The notes below the pieces were generated by a model. It saw only the letters and a program-made list of their open reading frames with translations. It was not told the DNA's origin and ran no database searches. The position numbers and the translations under genes are program-made. From Streptomyces sp. Je 1-332 (lineage in GTDB: Bacteria; Actinomycetota; Actinomycetes; Streptomycetales; Streptomycetaceae), in NCBI RefSeq assembly GCF_040730185.1, contig NZ_CP160402.1, forward strand, positions 806,001 through 870,000: a stretch of DNA of 64,000 nucleotides, in the 5' to 3' direction. Shown here one piece after another: positions 16,351-27,103 of this stretch (position 1 is its first letter; each line of letters starts with the position of its first letter).

Positions 16351-17351
16351 GCACGCCCACCGTCGACGTGCACGCCCACGTCCTGCTGCCCGAGGTCGAG
16401 GCACTCGTCGCGGGCCTGCCCGGCCACGAAGCGTCCCGGGCCCTGGACGCTCGCCGCAACGGCCCCGAGGCTCTCGCGGTGAGCGGCCCCATGGTGCGCG
16501 AACGCCTCCCCGCGCTGACCGACCCCGCCGTACGTCTGGCCGCGATGGACGAGCAGGGCGTTGATCTCCAGCTCGTCAGCCCCTCCCCCTCGCACTACCA
16601 CTACTGGGCCGGTGAGGAGACGGCCGAAAGGGTGTACCGGCTGGCCAACGAAGCGACGGCGTCGCACTGTTCGGCCGCTCCCGGCCGGTTGCACGGTCTG
16701 GGGCTCGTGCCGCTCCAGCACCCCGCTCTCATGGTGCGTGCCCTGGAACACGCCCTGGAACAGGGCCTGTCCGGCGTGGAGATCTCCAGTCACGCACCCG
16801 GGCGCGAGCTGTCCGACCCGGCCTACGCGCCGTTCTGGTCCCGCGCCGATGAGACGGGCTCGCTCATCTTCCTGCACCCTTTCGGCTGCACGCTCGACGA
16901 CCGTCTGGACCGGTGGTACCTGTCCAACACCGTCGGCCAGCCCACCGAGAACGCCGTCGCCCTCTCCCATCTCATCTTCTCCGGAGTCCTCGACCGGCAC
17001 CCCGGCCTGAAGGTGATCGCGGCGCACGGCGGCGGCTATCTGCCCACCCACATCGGCCGCTCCGACCACGCCTGGTCGGCCCGCCCCGACGCGGGCGCCG
17101 GCTGCGCGCACCTGCCGAGCAGCTACCTCGCCCGGCTGTACTTCGACTCCCTCGTCCATGACCCGCACGTCCTGCGGGAACTGGTCCGCGTCGCGGGAGC
17201 AGACCGTGTCCTGCTCGGGTCCGACTTCCCCTTCGACATGGGAAGCGACGACCCGGTCAGGGCCCTGCGGTCGGCCGGCCTGTCCAAGGACGACTTCGAC
17301 GCCGTACGCGGCGCGAACGCCGCCGCCCTGCTCGACATCATCCCCGCCTGA
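16347..17351 (+). CDS. Amidohydrolase-2 family decarboxylase/hydrolase (ACMSD-like)
   Basis: The 334-residue protein is an amidohydrolase-2 (TIM-barrel metal enzyme), a family that includes 2-amino-3-carboxymuconate semialdehyde decarboxylase and aromatic acid decarboxylases. Metal ligands are visible as VDVHAHVLLPEV, FLHPFGC, VIAAHGGGYLPTHIGR and LLGSDFPFDMG. Its GTG overlaps the monooxygenase stop by four bases, and the dioxygenase follows 10 bases later. Decarboxylation of a carboxylated ring or ring-fission product is the likely reaction; the exact substrate is inferred only from the operon. Confidence 0.82.
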   Translation: MSTPTVDVHAHVLLPEVEALVAGLPGHEASRALDARRNGPEALAVSGPMVRERLPALTDPAVRLAAMDEQGVDLQLVSPSPSHYHYWAGEETAERVYRLANEATASHCSAAPGRLHGLGLVPLQHPALMVRALEHALEQGLSGVEISSHAPGRELSDPAYAPFWSRADETGSLIFLHPFGCTLDDRLDRWYLSNTVGQPTENAVALSHLIFSGVLDRHPGLKVIAAHGGGYLPTHIGRSDHAWSARPDAGAGCAHLPSSYLARLYFDSLVHDPHVLRELVRVAGADRVLLGSDFPFDMGSDDPVRALRSAGLSKDDFDAVRGANAAALLDIIPA

Positions 17352-17361
17352 GGAGAAAACC

Positions 17362-18300
17362 ATGAGCGCACGTCTGCTCACCCATCTGCGGCACGTCGAT
17401 CTCGCCGTACCCGACTACGAAAAGCAACTCGACTTCTACTCCGGCGTCTGGGGCCTGTCCAAGGTCGCCGAGGACTCCGGTGTCTCCTTCCTGGCCGCGG
17501 AGGGCTCGCCCGAGCAGTACGTCGTCCGGCTGCGCAAGGCCGAGGAGAAGCGCCTCGACCTCGTCTCCTACGGCGCGGCGAGCGCGGCTGATGTCGACGC
17601 CCTGGCCGAGCAACTCCTGGCTGCTGACGTCCAGTTGGTCTCACGGCCCGGCAAGGTCGACACCCCCGGAGGCGGCTACGGCTTCCGCTTCTTCGACGTC
17701 GACGGGCGCACCATCGAGGTCTCCGCCGACGTCGAGGTCCGAAAGCACCGCAAGATCGAGGAGAAGGAGGCCATCCCCGTCAAGCTCTCGCACGTGGTGC
17801 TCAACTCCCCCGATCTGAACCGGACTCGGGAGTGGTACGAGCGTCACCTCGGATTCCGCCTCTCGGACAGCCTGAGCTCACCGCACATGGGCGAGGTCAT
17901 GCACTTCATGCGGATCAGCAACCAGCATCACTCCATGGCCATCGCCCGGGGCCCGCACACCGCCCTGCACCACATCTCCTTCGAGATGAGGGGCATCGAC
18001 GAGTACATGCGCGGCTCCGGCAGGGTCATGCGTGCCGGGTTCAGGAAGATCTGGGGGCCGGGCAGGCACCTGGCCGGCGACAACACCTTCACCTACTTCC
18101 TCGACCCCCACGGCAACACCGTCGAGTACACCACCGAGCTGGAGGACCTGGACGAGGACACCTGGCATCCCCACGTCTACGACTTCTCCGAGCCAGAGGT
18201 CACCGACCAGTGGGGCACCGCCAACGCCATGAACGAGCTGGTCGCCAAGGAGTCGTTCAACGACGTCGACCGCGGTGTGTTCGTCGCGCCGCCGGTCTGA
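17362..18300 (+). CDS. Extradiol (VOC-type) ring-cleavage dioxygenase
   Basis: The 312-residue protein has two vicinal-oxygen-chelate domains. The N-terminal one (RHVDLAVPDYEKQLDFYSGVWGL) is structural. The C-terminal one carries Fe(II) ligands in LSHVVLNSPDL (His), ALHHISFEM (His) and NTVEYTTE (Glu), as in catechol 2,3-dioxygenase. It would open a dihydroxylated ring next to the two hydroxyls using O2. AGGAGA lies just before the ATG. It follows the amidohydrolase gene by 10 bases and precedes the second FAA hydrolase. Confidence 0.87.
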   Translation: MSARLLTHLRHVDLAVPDYEKQLDFYSGVWGLSKVAEDSGVSFLAAEGSPEQYVVRLRKAEEKRLDLVSYGAASAADVDALAEQLLAADVQLVSRPGKVDTPGGGYGFRFFDVDGRTIEVSADVEVRKHRKIEEKEAIPVKLSHVVLNSPDLNRTREWYERHLGFRLSDSLSSPHMGEVMHFMRISNQHHSMAIARGPHTALHHISFEMRGIDEYMRGSGRVMRAGFRKIWGPGRHLAGDNTFTYFLDPHGNTVEYTTELEDLDEDTWHPHVYDFSEPEVTDQWGTANAMNELVAKESFNDVDRGVFVAPPV

Positions 18301-18330
18301 TCCGCCCTCCACTCCGCCGGGAGCCGCACC

Positions 18331-19302
18331 ATGCGTTTCGCCGCCTACGAGCATCAACAGCGCCACCGCGTGGCCGTCGTGGAGGACGACGGCACCCTCT
18401 TCCCCCTGCCCAGGGTCACCTCGCTCACCGCCCTCCTCGCGGAAACCGGCGGCCTTCCCGGACTGCTCGCCGCGGGCGCTGCCGCCCTCGACGCGCCGCC
18501 CGGCCCGCATGTCTCGCAGGTTCGCCCGCTCCCTCCCCTCCAGCCCACGTCAGTACGGGACTTCGTCACCTTCGAGGAACATGTCGAGGGCGTACGCCGC
18601 TCCGTGGACGGAACCGGCGGCGTACCCGAGCAGTGGTACGCGGCGCCGACCTTCTACTTCACCAACCCTCACGCGATCTACGGCCCCCACCAGGATGTGC
18701 CCGTGCCGCCCGGGGCAGCCGTGCTGGACTTCGAACTCGAAGTGGGCGCCGTCATCGGGCGGGAGGGCCGCGACCTCACCCCCCGGCAGGCGCGCGACCA
18801 CATCGTCGGCTACACGGTGTTCAACGACTGGTCGGCCCGCGACCTGCAGTCGGCGGAGATGAAGGCCGGCCTCGGCCCGTGCAAGGGCAAGGACACCGCC
18901 ACGACCCTGGGCCCTTACCTGGTCACCGCCGACACACTGGAGCCCTTCCGGGATGCCGACGGCTTCCTGCGGCTGGCGCTGACCGCCGAGGTCAACGGCC
19001 AGGTGGTCGGCAAGGACCTGCTGTCCAACATGAGCTGGACCTTCGAGGAGATGACGGCCTACGCCTCGCGCGGCACCCGGGTCGTGCCCGGTGACGTGCT
19101 CGGCTCCGGGACCTGCGGAAACGGCGGATGCCTCGCCGAACTGTGGGGGTTGCGCGGTGAGCGGACCCCGCGGCCGCTGCGGGCAGGCGACACCGTCGGC
19201 CTCACCGTCGAGGGCATCGGCACCCTGACCAACACCGTGATCCCGGGAGTCGAGCCCGTGCCGCTGCCGGCCGGCCGGCGCCGCACCCGGGAGCGGCCGT
19301 GA
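18331..19302 (+). CDS. Fumarylacetoacetate hydrolase family protein (second copy)
   Basis: This 323-residue enzyme is another FAA-hydrolase-family member, closer to classical fumarylacetoacetases than the first copy. Metal acids are in DFELEVGAVIG and VFNDWSARDLQ, and GPCKGKDTATTLGPYLV and VVPGDVLGSGTCGNG are family core motifs. It probably hydrolyses the ring-fission product at the end of the pathway. The ATG has GGGAG six bases upstream and lies 30 bases after the dioxygenase. It appears to be the last gene of the operon, as about 100 bases follow before dhaK. Confidence 0.85.
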   Translation: MRFAAYEHQQRHRVAVVEDDGTLFPLPRVTSLTALLAETGGLPGLLAAGAAALDAPPGPHVSQVRPLPPLQPTSVRDFVTFEEHVEGVRRSVDGTGGVPEQWYAAPTFYFTNPHAIYGPHQDVPVPPGAAVLDFELEVGAVIGREGRDLTPRQARDHIVGYTVFNDWSARDLQSAEMKAGLGPCKGKDTATTLGPYLVTADTLEPFRDADGFLRLALTAEVNGQVVGKDLLSNMSWTFEEMTAYASRGTRVVPGDVLGSGTCGNGGCLAELWGLRGERTPRPLRAGDTVGLTVEGIGTLTNTVIPGVEPVPLPAGRRRTRERP

Positions 19303-19401
19303 GCGATCCGTACCGTGATCTGTGCCCCGCGTCTCCGATGCCCTGGGCGAGCCGCGCTCGTAGACTCCATCGCAGACCGGCACAGCTCACAGGAGGTACC
19401 C

Positions 19402-20394
19402 ATGAAGATGCTCATCAACGTGGCGGAGACGGTCGTGGCGGACGCGCTGCGGGGCATGGCGGCCGCGCATCCCGATCTGACGATCGACGTGGACAACCGC
19501 GTGATCGTGCGCAGGGACGCCCCCGTCGAGGGGAAGGTCGCCCTCGTCTCCGGCGGGGGCTCCGGGCATGAGCCGCTGCACGGTGGGTTCGTCGGGCCGG
19601 GGATGTTGTCCGCGGCCTGTCCCGGTGAGGTGTTCACCTCGCCCGTGCCGGATCAGATGGTGCGGGCCGCTGCCGCCGTGGACAGCGGGGCGGGGGTGCT
19701 GTTCGTCGTGAAGAACTACACGGGGGACGTCCTCAACTTCGACATGGCGGCGGAGCTCGCCGAGGACGAGGGCATCCAGGTCGCGAAGGTCCTCGTGAAC
19801 GACGACGTGGCCGTCACCGACAGCCTCTACACGGCGGGCCGCCGCGGCACCGGTGCGACGCTCTACGTGGAGAAGATCGCGGGGGCGGCGGCCGACGAGG
19901 GCCAGCCGTTGGAGCGGGTGGAGGCGATCGCGCGGCGGGTGAACGAGAACGCGCGGAGTTTCGGCGTCGCGCTCAGCGCCTGCTCCACGCCGGCCAAGGG
20001 CAGTCCCACGTTCGATCTGCCGTCCGGCGAGCTGGAGTTGGGCGTCGGCATCCACGGCGAGCCCGGCCGTGAGCGGCGCCCGATGATGACGTCGAGCGAG
20101 ATCGCGGACTACGCCGTGGACGTGGTGCTCGGGGACCTTCAGCCGCGCAACCCCGTACTCGTGCTCGTGAACGGCATGGGGGCCACTCCCCTCCTCGAGT
20201 TGTACGGCTTCAATGCCGAGGTCCAGCGCGTCCTCGCCGAGCGCGGTGTCGTCGTGGCACACACGCTGGTCGGCAACTACGTGACATCGCTTGACATGGC
20301 CGGGGCCTCCGTCACCCTGTGCCAGGTCGACGAGGAGCTGCTGCGGCTCTGGAACGCCCCGGTGCGTACGGCGGGGCTTCGCTGGGGTATCTGA
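19402..20394 (+). CDS. dhaK: Dihydroxyacetone kinase subunit DhaK
   Basis: The 330-residue protein is the dihydroxyacetone-binding subunit of a PEP-dependent kinase. VALVSGGGSGHEPLH near residue 50 is the substrate-site loop, and the His that binds dihydroxyacetone covalently is in ELGVGIHGEPGRER. AGGAGG precedes the ATG by five bases. With DhaL and DhaM it converts dihydroxyacetone to its phosphate in the cytosol, drawing phosphate from the PTS. The three genes form one cluster in the usual order K-L-M. Confidence 0.95.
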   Translation: MKMLINVAETVVADALRGMAAAHPDLTIDVDNRVIVRRDAPVEGKVALVSGGGSGHEPLHGGFVGPGMLSAACPGEVFTSPVPDQMVRAAAAVDSGAGVLFVVKNYTGDVLNFDMAAELAEDEGIQVAKVLVNDDVAVTDSLYTAGRRGTGATLYVEKIAGAAADEGQPLERVEAIARRVNENARSFGVALSACSTPAKGSPTFDLPSGELELGVGIHGEPGRERRPMMTSSEIADYAVDVVLGDLQPRNPVLVLVNGMGATPLLELYGFNAEVQRVLAERGVVVAHTLVGNYVTSLDMAGASVTLCQVDEELLRLWNAPVRTAGLRWGI

Positions 20395-20475
20395 TCCCCC
20401 AGCCGTCACCACGTACGACACATGGCAGTTCCGTACCCGCCCGTGCCCGACCGTTCTACCGCGCAAGGAGTTTCC

Positions 20476-21084
20476 GTGCTCGATGCCGCATTCTTCCGTC
20501 ACTGGCTGACCTCGGCCGCCGCACTCGTCGACCGGGAGGCGCAGCGGCTCACCGAGCTGGACTCGCCGATCGGCGACGCCGACCACGGCAGCAATCTGCA
20601 GCGTGGGTTCGCCGCCGTGGTGGCCACTCTGGAGAAGGACGCACCGGCCACGCCCGGGGCCGTGCTCACCTTGGCGGGACGGCAGTTGATCTCGACCGTG
20701 GGGGGTGCGTCGGGGCCGCTGTACGGGACGCTGCTCCGGCGTACGGGCAAGGCCTTGGGTGACGCGCCCGAGGTCAGCGAGCAGGAGTTCGCCGACGCGC
20801 TGCGGGCGGGGGTCGACGCCGTCAGCGCGCTCGGGGGCGCGGCGCACGGCGACAAGACCATGCTGGACGCCCTCGTGCCCGCGGTCGACGCGCTCTCGGA
20901 GTCGTTCGACGCGGCGCGTGCCGCCGCCGACGAAGGTGCGCTGGCCACTACGCCGCTGCAGGCGCGCAAGGGCCGGGCCAGCTATCTGGGCGAGCGCAGC
21001 ATCGGGCACCAGGACCCCGGGGCGACCTCGTCGGCGCTCCTCTTCGACGCGCTCGCGCAGACCGCGGAGGCCGGCCGTGGGTGA
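20476..21084 (+). CDS. dhaL: Dihydroxyacetone kinase ADP-binding subunit DhaL
   Basis: The 202-residue protein is DhaL, which carries a permanently bound ADP that DhaM re-phosphorylates. SPIGDADHGSNLQRG supplies the Mg-binding Asp residues, and GGASGPLYGTLL and GHQDPGATSSALL are nucleotide-site motifs. GTG 20476 is chosen because AAGGAG lies seven bases upstream; an ATG 54 bases earlier would add a poorly conserved tail. The gene follows dhaK by 81 bases and overlaps dhaM by eight bases. Confidence 0.93.
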   Translation: MLDAAFFRHWLTSAAALVDREAQRLTELDSPIGDADHGSNLQRGFAAVVATLEKDAPATPGAVLTLAGRQLISTVGGASGPLYGTLLRRTGKALGDAPEVSEQEFADALRAGVDAVSALGGAAHGDKTMLDALVPAVDALSESFDAARAAADEGALATTPLQARKGRASYLGERSIGHQDPGATSSALLFDALAQTAEAGRG

Positions 21085-21487
21085 CGACAAGCTGGTCGGC
21101 ATCGTCCTCGTCTCGCACAGCGGGCCCGTCGCCGAATCCGTCGCCGCCCTTGCCACGGGGCTCGCGGGCGGCGGGACGACCGCACCCGTGGCCGCCGCGG
21201 GCGGCACCGAGGACGGCGGCCTCGGCACCAGCTCGGAGCTCATCGCCGCGGCCGCCGCGAAGGTGGACGGCGGCGCGGGCATCGCGATCCTCACCGATCT
21301 GGGCAGTGCGGTCCTGACCGTGAAGGCGCTGATCGCCGAGGGCGACGAGCTCCCGGAAGGTGCCCGCCTGGTGGACGCCCCGTTCGTGGAGGGCGCGGTC
21401 GCGGCGGTGGTGGCCGCCTCCGCGGGCGCCGACATCGCGGCGGTGGAGGCCGCGGCGGTCGAGGCGTACTCCTACCGGAAGGTGTGA
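21077..21487 (+). CDS. dhaM: Phosphotransferase subunit DhaM (EIIA-like domain only)
   Basis: The 136-residue protein is the EIIA-mannose-like domain of DhaM. The phospho-acceptor His is in GIVLVSHSGPVAES near residue 14, and AILTDLGSAVLTVK is the second family signature. It passes phosphate from HPr to the ADP bound in DhaL. It lacks the fused HPr and enzyme I domains of E. coli DhaM, so it must use the general PTS proteins. The GTG start overlaps the dhaL stop by eight bases. Confidence 0.9.
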   Translation: MGDDKLVGIVLVSHSGPVAESVAALATGLAGGGTTAPVAAAGGTEDGGLGTSSELIAAAAAKVDGGAGIAILTDLGSAVLTVKALIAEGDELPEGARLVDAPFVEGAVAAVVAASAGADIAAVEAAAVEAYSYRKV

Positions 21488-21497
21488 GGCCGGGCGG

Positions 21498-22223
21498 TCA
21501 GTTCTGGCCGAGGAACTGCCGGGCCAGCGCGTCGCCCCGGGCGACCGCGGCCCGGTGGCTCTCGATGGGGGACGCCTTGGGGCCGGTGAAGACGATGTAG
21601 GTGACGCCCGCGTCGGTGCCGCCGGACCGGGGGTCGGGGTTGATGCCGAGGGACTTGGCCGCCGCGTACGACGCCTCGCCGATGAGGTCGGTGGGTCCGG
21701 TGTCGCCCACGACGGCGTACAGGACCTTTCCGCCGTGGATGACGGCGGCCACCGAGCCGCCTGTGATGCCGTGCCGCGTGTGGCTCCAGATGCGGCTCGC
21801 GCCCGGCACGACGACGTACGGAAGTCCTTCGGCGCTCAGCTGGCGGCCGCCCGATTCCTGGAACGCGGTGGTGTTCTGGAACAGCGGGTCCGTGCGCCGG
21901 TTGCAGGCCCTGCTCGGCCGCCCGTCGCAGTCGATGTCCATGTCGGCCTTCCAGAACACCGCGCCCCGCTTTCCGCAGACGGGTACGTTCGCGGGAGCTC
22001 CGCCGTCCGTACGGTACTTGCCGAGCGAGACCTGCTGACAGGTCGCGGTCCTGGCCAGGAGGGCGGCTGCGGACACGGGCCCCTCCTGGCTGACCGGATC
22101 CGGTGAACCACCCCTGATCGCGAGCGACTTGCGCTCCTGCGGATACGCCGCGGCGGGCAGTGAAGCGGGGACGAGCAGGACGACTCCGACAGCGGCGCCG
22201 AGTGCCGCGTTTCCGATACGCAT
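21498..22223 (-). CDS. Secreted GH75 chitosanase
   Basis: The 241-residue protein is a glycoside hydrolase family 75 endo-chitosanase, which cleaves beta-1,4 bonds of chitosan outside the cell. A Sec signal peptide covers about residues 1-26 (GAAVGVVLLVPASLPAAAYP). The catalytic region shows GAVFWKADMDIDCDG with the acidic cluster, LPYVVVP, and YAVVGDTGPTDLIGEASYAAA. ATG 22223 has AGGGAAGG upstream; an earlier in-frame start would put the signal peptide inside the protein. It converges on dhaM with a 10-base gap and is divergent from the lipoprotein gene at 22438. Confidence 0.88.
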   Translation of the reverse strand: MRIGNAALGAAVGVVLLVPASLPAAAYPQERKSLAIRGGSPDPVSQEGPVSAAALLARTATCQQVSLGKYRTDGGAPANVPVCGKRGAVFWKADMDIDCDGRPSRACNRRTDPLFQNTTAFQESGGRQLSAEGLPYVVVPGASRIWSHTRHGITGGSVAAVIHGGKVLYAVVGDTGPTDLIGEASYAAAKSLGINPDPRSGGTDAGVTYIVFTGPKASPIESHRAAVARGDALARQFLGQN

Positions 22224-22437
22224 GTGAAAGGGCCTTCCCTGGGAGGTAACTGACGGCCGGTCGGGCAAGCGAAGACCGACTGCCGGTAGCACCTGACCAG
22301 ACATCCCAATCTGTCCCGGGTCCTACACCTCGGCCACCGCTCGGAGCCCCGACGGTGCGTGCGGCACCCTTGATGTGCACCCGACACCCGTGGGGAAATA
22401 GGTCCGGACCAATGCCGCCCGAGTGGAAGGCACGACC

Positions 22438-23451
22438 GTGCGACGGACCCCCCACCTGTCCACCCCCTTCACCCGCCTCTCCGCCCTTTCCGCCCTCCTC
22501 GCCGTCGGCGCCTGCTCCCTCACCGCCTGTGCCTGGGGCGGCGACAAGGATGCGAAGGACGTGCGACCCCCGGCAGCCCCGCGAGGCGTCACGGTCGAGG
22601 CGGGCAGTGCCACCACCGCCCACGTCATGTGGAACCGCGCGACGGACGACACCGAAGTCACCGGCTACGACGTGTACCGGGGTTCCACCAGGGTCGAGCG
22701 CGTGTCCGGCGGCAAGCACATGGTGGACGTCGGCGGCCTGAAGCCGTCCACCGCCTACACCTTCACCGTCCGCGCCCGGGACGCCGAAGGGAACGTCGGC
22801 GAGCCCAGCAAGAAACTGACGGTCACCACGCCGGCCGCCACCGCCGCGGACCGGAAGCCGCCCTCACGCCCCGGCTCGCCGCGGGGCACGGTGGAGGGGA
22901 GCCGGGCGGTGACGCTGTCCTGGGGCGCGTCCAAGGACGACCAGGGCGTCGCCTCGTACGAGATCCATCAGGGCACGTCCAAGATCCACAGTGTGGGCGG
23001 GAGCGAGCTGCGCACCCTCGTCACCGGGCTGCGTCCCGGCACCACCTACCGCTTCACCGTCAAGGCGCTCGACGCGGCCGACAACGCGTCCCCGGCCAGC
23101 CGTACCGTCCGTCTCACCACCGCGGCGGGCCGGGACGACGGGCGCGGCACCGCGCCGACGGACTTCCGCGCGAAGACCCGGCACACCGACGGGGCGTACT
23201 ACATCGAGCTGGCCTGGACGCCGCCGGTCACCGGCGGCGCGGTGGCCGAGTACCAGATCCACCTCGACGGGAAGAACGCCACCTCACTGGTGTTCGGCGG
23301 TACGGCGCCGCAGAAGAAGGCCACGCACAGCTTCTACATCGGCAAGGAGCCCGGCGACACCCACCGGGTGAAGCTCCGGGCCAAGCTCCCCGACGGGACG
23401 TGGGGCGGCTTCACCCCCGAGCAGAAGGTCACCACGGGCCGGCGCCCTTGA
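22438..23451 (+). CDS. Lipoprotein with three fibronectin type III domains
   Basis: The 337-residue product starts with a lipoprotein signal (LSALSALLAVGACSLTAC), with lipobox Cys at about 27 or 32. Two clear FN3 repeats follow, each with the pattern W..A.DD..V..Y.V..G and GL.P.T.Y.FTV.A.D, and a third more divergent one lies near 240-335 (IELAWTPP, YQIHLDG). No catalytic domain is seen. FN3 repeats in Streptomyces usually accompany secreted polysaccharide-degrading enzymes, so a surface carbohydrate or adhesion role is possible. GTG 22438 has GGAAGG upstream. It is divergent from the chitosanase. Confidence 0.75.
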   Translation: MRRTPHLSTPFTRLSALSALLAVGACSLTACAWGGDKDAKDVRPPAAPRGVTVEAGSATTAHVMWNRATDDTEVTGYDVYRGSTRVERVSGGKHMVDVGGLKPSTAYTFTVRARDAEGNVGEPSKKLTVTTPAATAADRKPPSRPGSPRGTVEGSRAVTLSWGASKDDQGVASYEIHQGTSKIHSVGGSELRTLVTGLRPGTTYRFTVKALDAADNASPASRTVRLTTAAGRDDGRGTAPTDFRAKTRHTDGAYYIELAWTPPVTGGAVAEYQIHLDGKNATSLVFGGTAPQKKATHSFYIGKEPGDTHRVKLRAKLPDGTWGGFTPEQKVTTGRRP

Positions 23452-23640
23452 CACCGGTCAGCCGCGGGCCCGCCCATCAGCTGTCGGCCGTCCGAAGGAT
23501 TCCGTCACCTGCCCGGTCGCTGTCCACATGCGGCCGGGGAGATTGGCACGTTGGCTCATCGGCAGGTAGCACGGGCGCTCCCCGACCCCCGGCGGCGCAT
23601 GGGATGTACCGCCTCCCGTGCCACCGGAGGGCAGACACTC

Positions 23641-24159
23641 ATGCGCACACTTCAGATATCCGTCCGCTCCGGCCTGACCATCGCCGCCGCGGCTGCGCTT
23701 CCAATGGCACTGACCGCTCCGTCGGCATCCGCCGCCCCCGGAGGAATCACGGTCACCGCCAGGGGAACGACGGTCACGGTGATCACGGCGGCCTGCCCCG
23801 ACGGGGGCGACGCCTCGCTGATGAGCAACGGCCAGGCAAGCTTCGCCGCGGGCAGGCAGATGCCCCTCACGAGCGGCAGCGCGTCCTGGCAGAACGTCAG
23901 CACCGGTCTCCACACGGTGGCCGTGATCTGCGAGGACGGTACGACAGCCGGTTCACAGACGGTCACCGTCGGGGCATCGGCATCGCCGACGACCCGCTCC
24001 ACGACGGCGCCCCCGCGCGGCGTCCGGGGCGGTCTCGGCGGCGGCAGCGAGGACTACGGCACCTTCACCCTCGCCGCGGGCGGGGCCCTGGTGGTCCTGG
24101 CCGTGGGCGGTGGTGGCGCCTGGTACCTGCGTCGCCGCGGCGCGCAGCACCGGCTCTGA
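23641..24159 (+). CDS. Small secreted membrane-anchored protein
   Basis: I do not recognise the family. The 172-residue product has a Sec signal peptide (about 1-31, ending SASAAP), a 90-residue beta-rich domain with two Cys (TAACPDGG and VAVICEDG) that could form a disulfide, a Ser/Thr/Pro linker, and a C-terminal membrane segment (LAAGGALVVLAVGGGGAWYL) followed by RRRG. The topology is that of a cell-wall-facing anchored protein. GGAGGG lies about ten bases before the ATG. A strong terminator follows at 24178. Confidence 0.7.
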   Translation: MRTLQISVRSGLTIAAAAALPMALTAPSASAAPGGITVTARGTTVTVITAACPDGGDASLMSNGQASFAAGRQMPLTSGSASWQNVSTGLHTVAVICEDGTTAGSQTVTVGASASPTTRSTTAPPRGVRGGLGGGSEDYGTFTLAAGGALVVLAVGGGGAWYLRRRGAQHRL

Positions 24160-24177
24160 TCCAGGGCCACCGAAAGG

Positions 24178-24220
24178 CGGCTGCCGTCGGCCCCCAGTCA
24201 CGCTGGGCCGGCGGCAGCCG
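24178..24220 (+). terminator. Stem-loop terminator
   Basis: CGGCTGCCG and CGGCAGCCG extend inward to 16-base arms with one mismatch around an 11-base loop, 18 bases after the stop of the membrane-anchored protein gene. It lacks a clear U tract, as is common in Streptomyces. Confidence 0.75.
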
Positions 24221-24227
24221 TCATCCT

Positions 24228-24294
24228 GAGGACACCCGAGGAACCCGAGGACCACGCGAGGACCACCCGAGGACCACCCGAGGACCACCTGAGG
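24228..24294. repeat. Tandem repeat of about 12 bp
   Basis: Five to six copies of a GAGGACCACCC-like unit lie between the terminator and the end of the PadR gene. The unit is imperfect in the first copies and near-perfect in the last four, consistent with recent slippage expansion. Confidence 0.7.
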
Positions 24295-24300
24295 GAAGCT

Positions 24301-24840
24301 TCACGCCTCCGGCGCCCCGAGCTCCTCCAGGGTCTGCTCGAGCCACCGCGTCCAGAACGTCTCCAGATCGATCCCGGCCCGCAGCACCACATGCCGCAGC
24401 CGGTCCTCCACCGCGTCCTTCCCCGGCGGGAAGTCCCGCTTCTCGATCTCCTCATACTCGGCCAACTGCCGCCGGTGCAGGGTGAGATGGCGGTTCAGGT
24501 CAGCCTCGATGCCGTCCGTTCCGACGACCGCCGCCGCCCGCAGGCGCAGCAGCAGCGTGTCCCGCAACGGCTTGGGATCCTGGCTCGCTGCCGTCCAGCG
24601 GGCCAGCTCGGCGCGGCCCGCGGGCAGGACCTCGTACTCCTTCTTCTGCCCGCGGGTCGCCTGTTGCTGCTCAAGGGCGCGGATGGCCCCGTCCCGCTCC
24701 AGTTTTCCCAGCTCGCGGTAGATCTGCTGGTGCGTGGCCGACCAGAAGTAGCCGATCGACTTGTCGAACCTGCGGGTCAGCTCCAACCCCGACGAAGGCT
24801 TCTCGAGCAGGGCGGTGAGGATCGCGTGCGGGAGTGACAT
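24301..24840 (-). CDS. PadR-family transcriptional regulator
   Basis: The 179-residue protein has the PadR winged helix: LPHAILTALLEKPSSGLELTRRFDKSIGYFWSATHQQIYRELGKLERDGAI, followed by a C-terminal helical dimerisation domain (about 95-175). ATG 24840 has AGGA eight bases upstream; a second ATG nine bases earlier is possible. It lies downstream of the dienoyl-CoA reductase on the same strand, and the palindrome at 26997 in that gene's promoter may be its operator. The effector is unknown. Confidence 0.85.
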   Translation of the reverse strand: MSLPHAILTALLEKPSSGLELTRRFDKSIGYFWSATHQQIYRELGKLERDGAIRALEQQQATRGQKKEYEVLPAGRAELARWTAASQDPKPLRDTLLLRLRAAAVVGTDGIEADLNRHLTLHRRQLAEYEEIEKRDFPPGKDAVEDRLRHVVLRAGIDLETFWTRWLEQTLEELGAPEA

Positions 24841-24916
24841 GGCGGCCATCCTAGGTACGGCGCCCGGAGCAGGCGCCCGGGGTCACGGGGCGCCCGCTGT
24901 CATAGGACGCCCGGGG

Positions 24917-26974
<2,058 letters not shown>

Positions 26975-26996
26975 CTAGACGACGCATCACCTGTTG

Positions 26997-27010
26997 TGCA
27001 ACTAGTTGCA
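26997..27010. promoter_or_regulatory. Perfect palindrome, candidate PadR operator
   Basis: TGCAACTAGTTGCA is a perfect 14-base dyad about 60 bases upstream of the fadH start. It is AT-rich in a GC-rich background. The nearby PadR gene makes PadR the leading candidate for binding. Confidence 0.5.
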
Positions 27011-27103
27011 TAAAAGCGGGGCGCCGAGACTGCGACGAACCTGCGCCCAGCCTGCGCCCGGATTGCCGCATTCGCCGGAAGATTCGCGGTGCGCAACAGG
27101 CCA

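Noticed and set aside
19387..21435. A 682-codon open frame on the minus strand opposite dhaKLM
   Set aside because: Low-complexity shadow; the plus strand has three clear kinase subunits with ribosome sites.
24228..24294. CRISPR-like repeat array
   Set aside because: The units are contiguous 12-mers without spacers and no cas gene is near.
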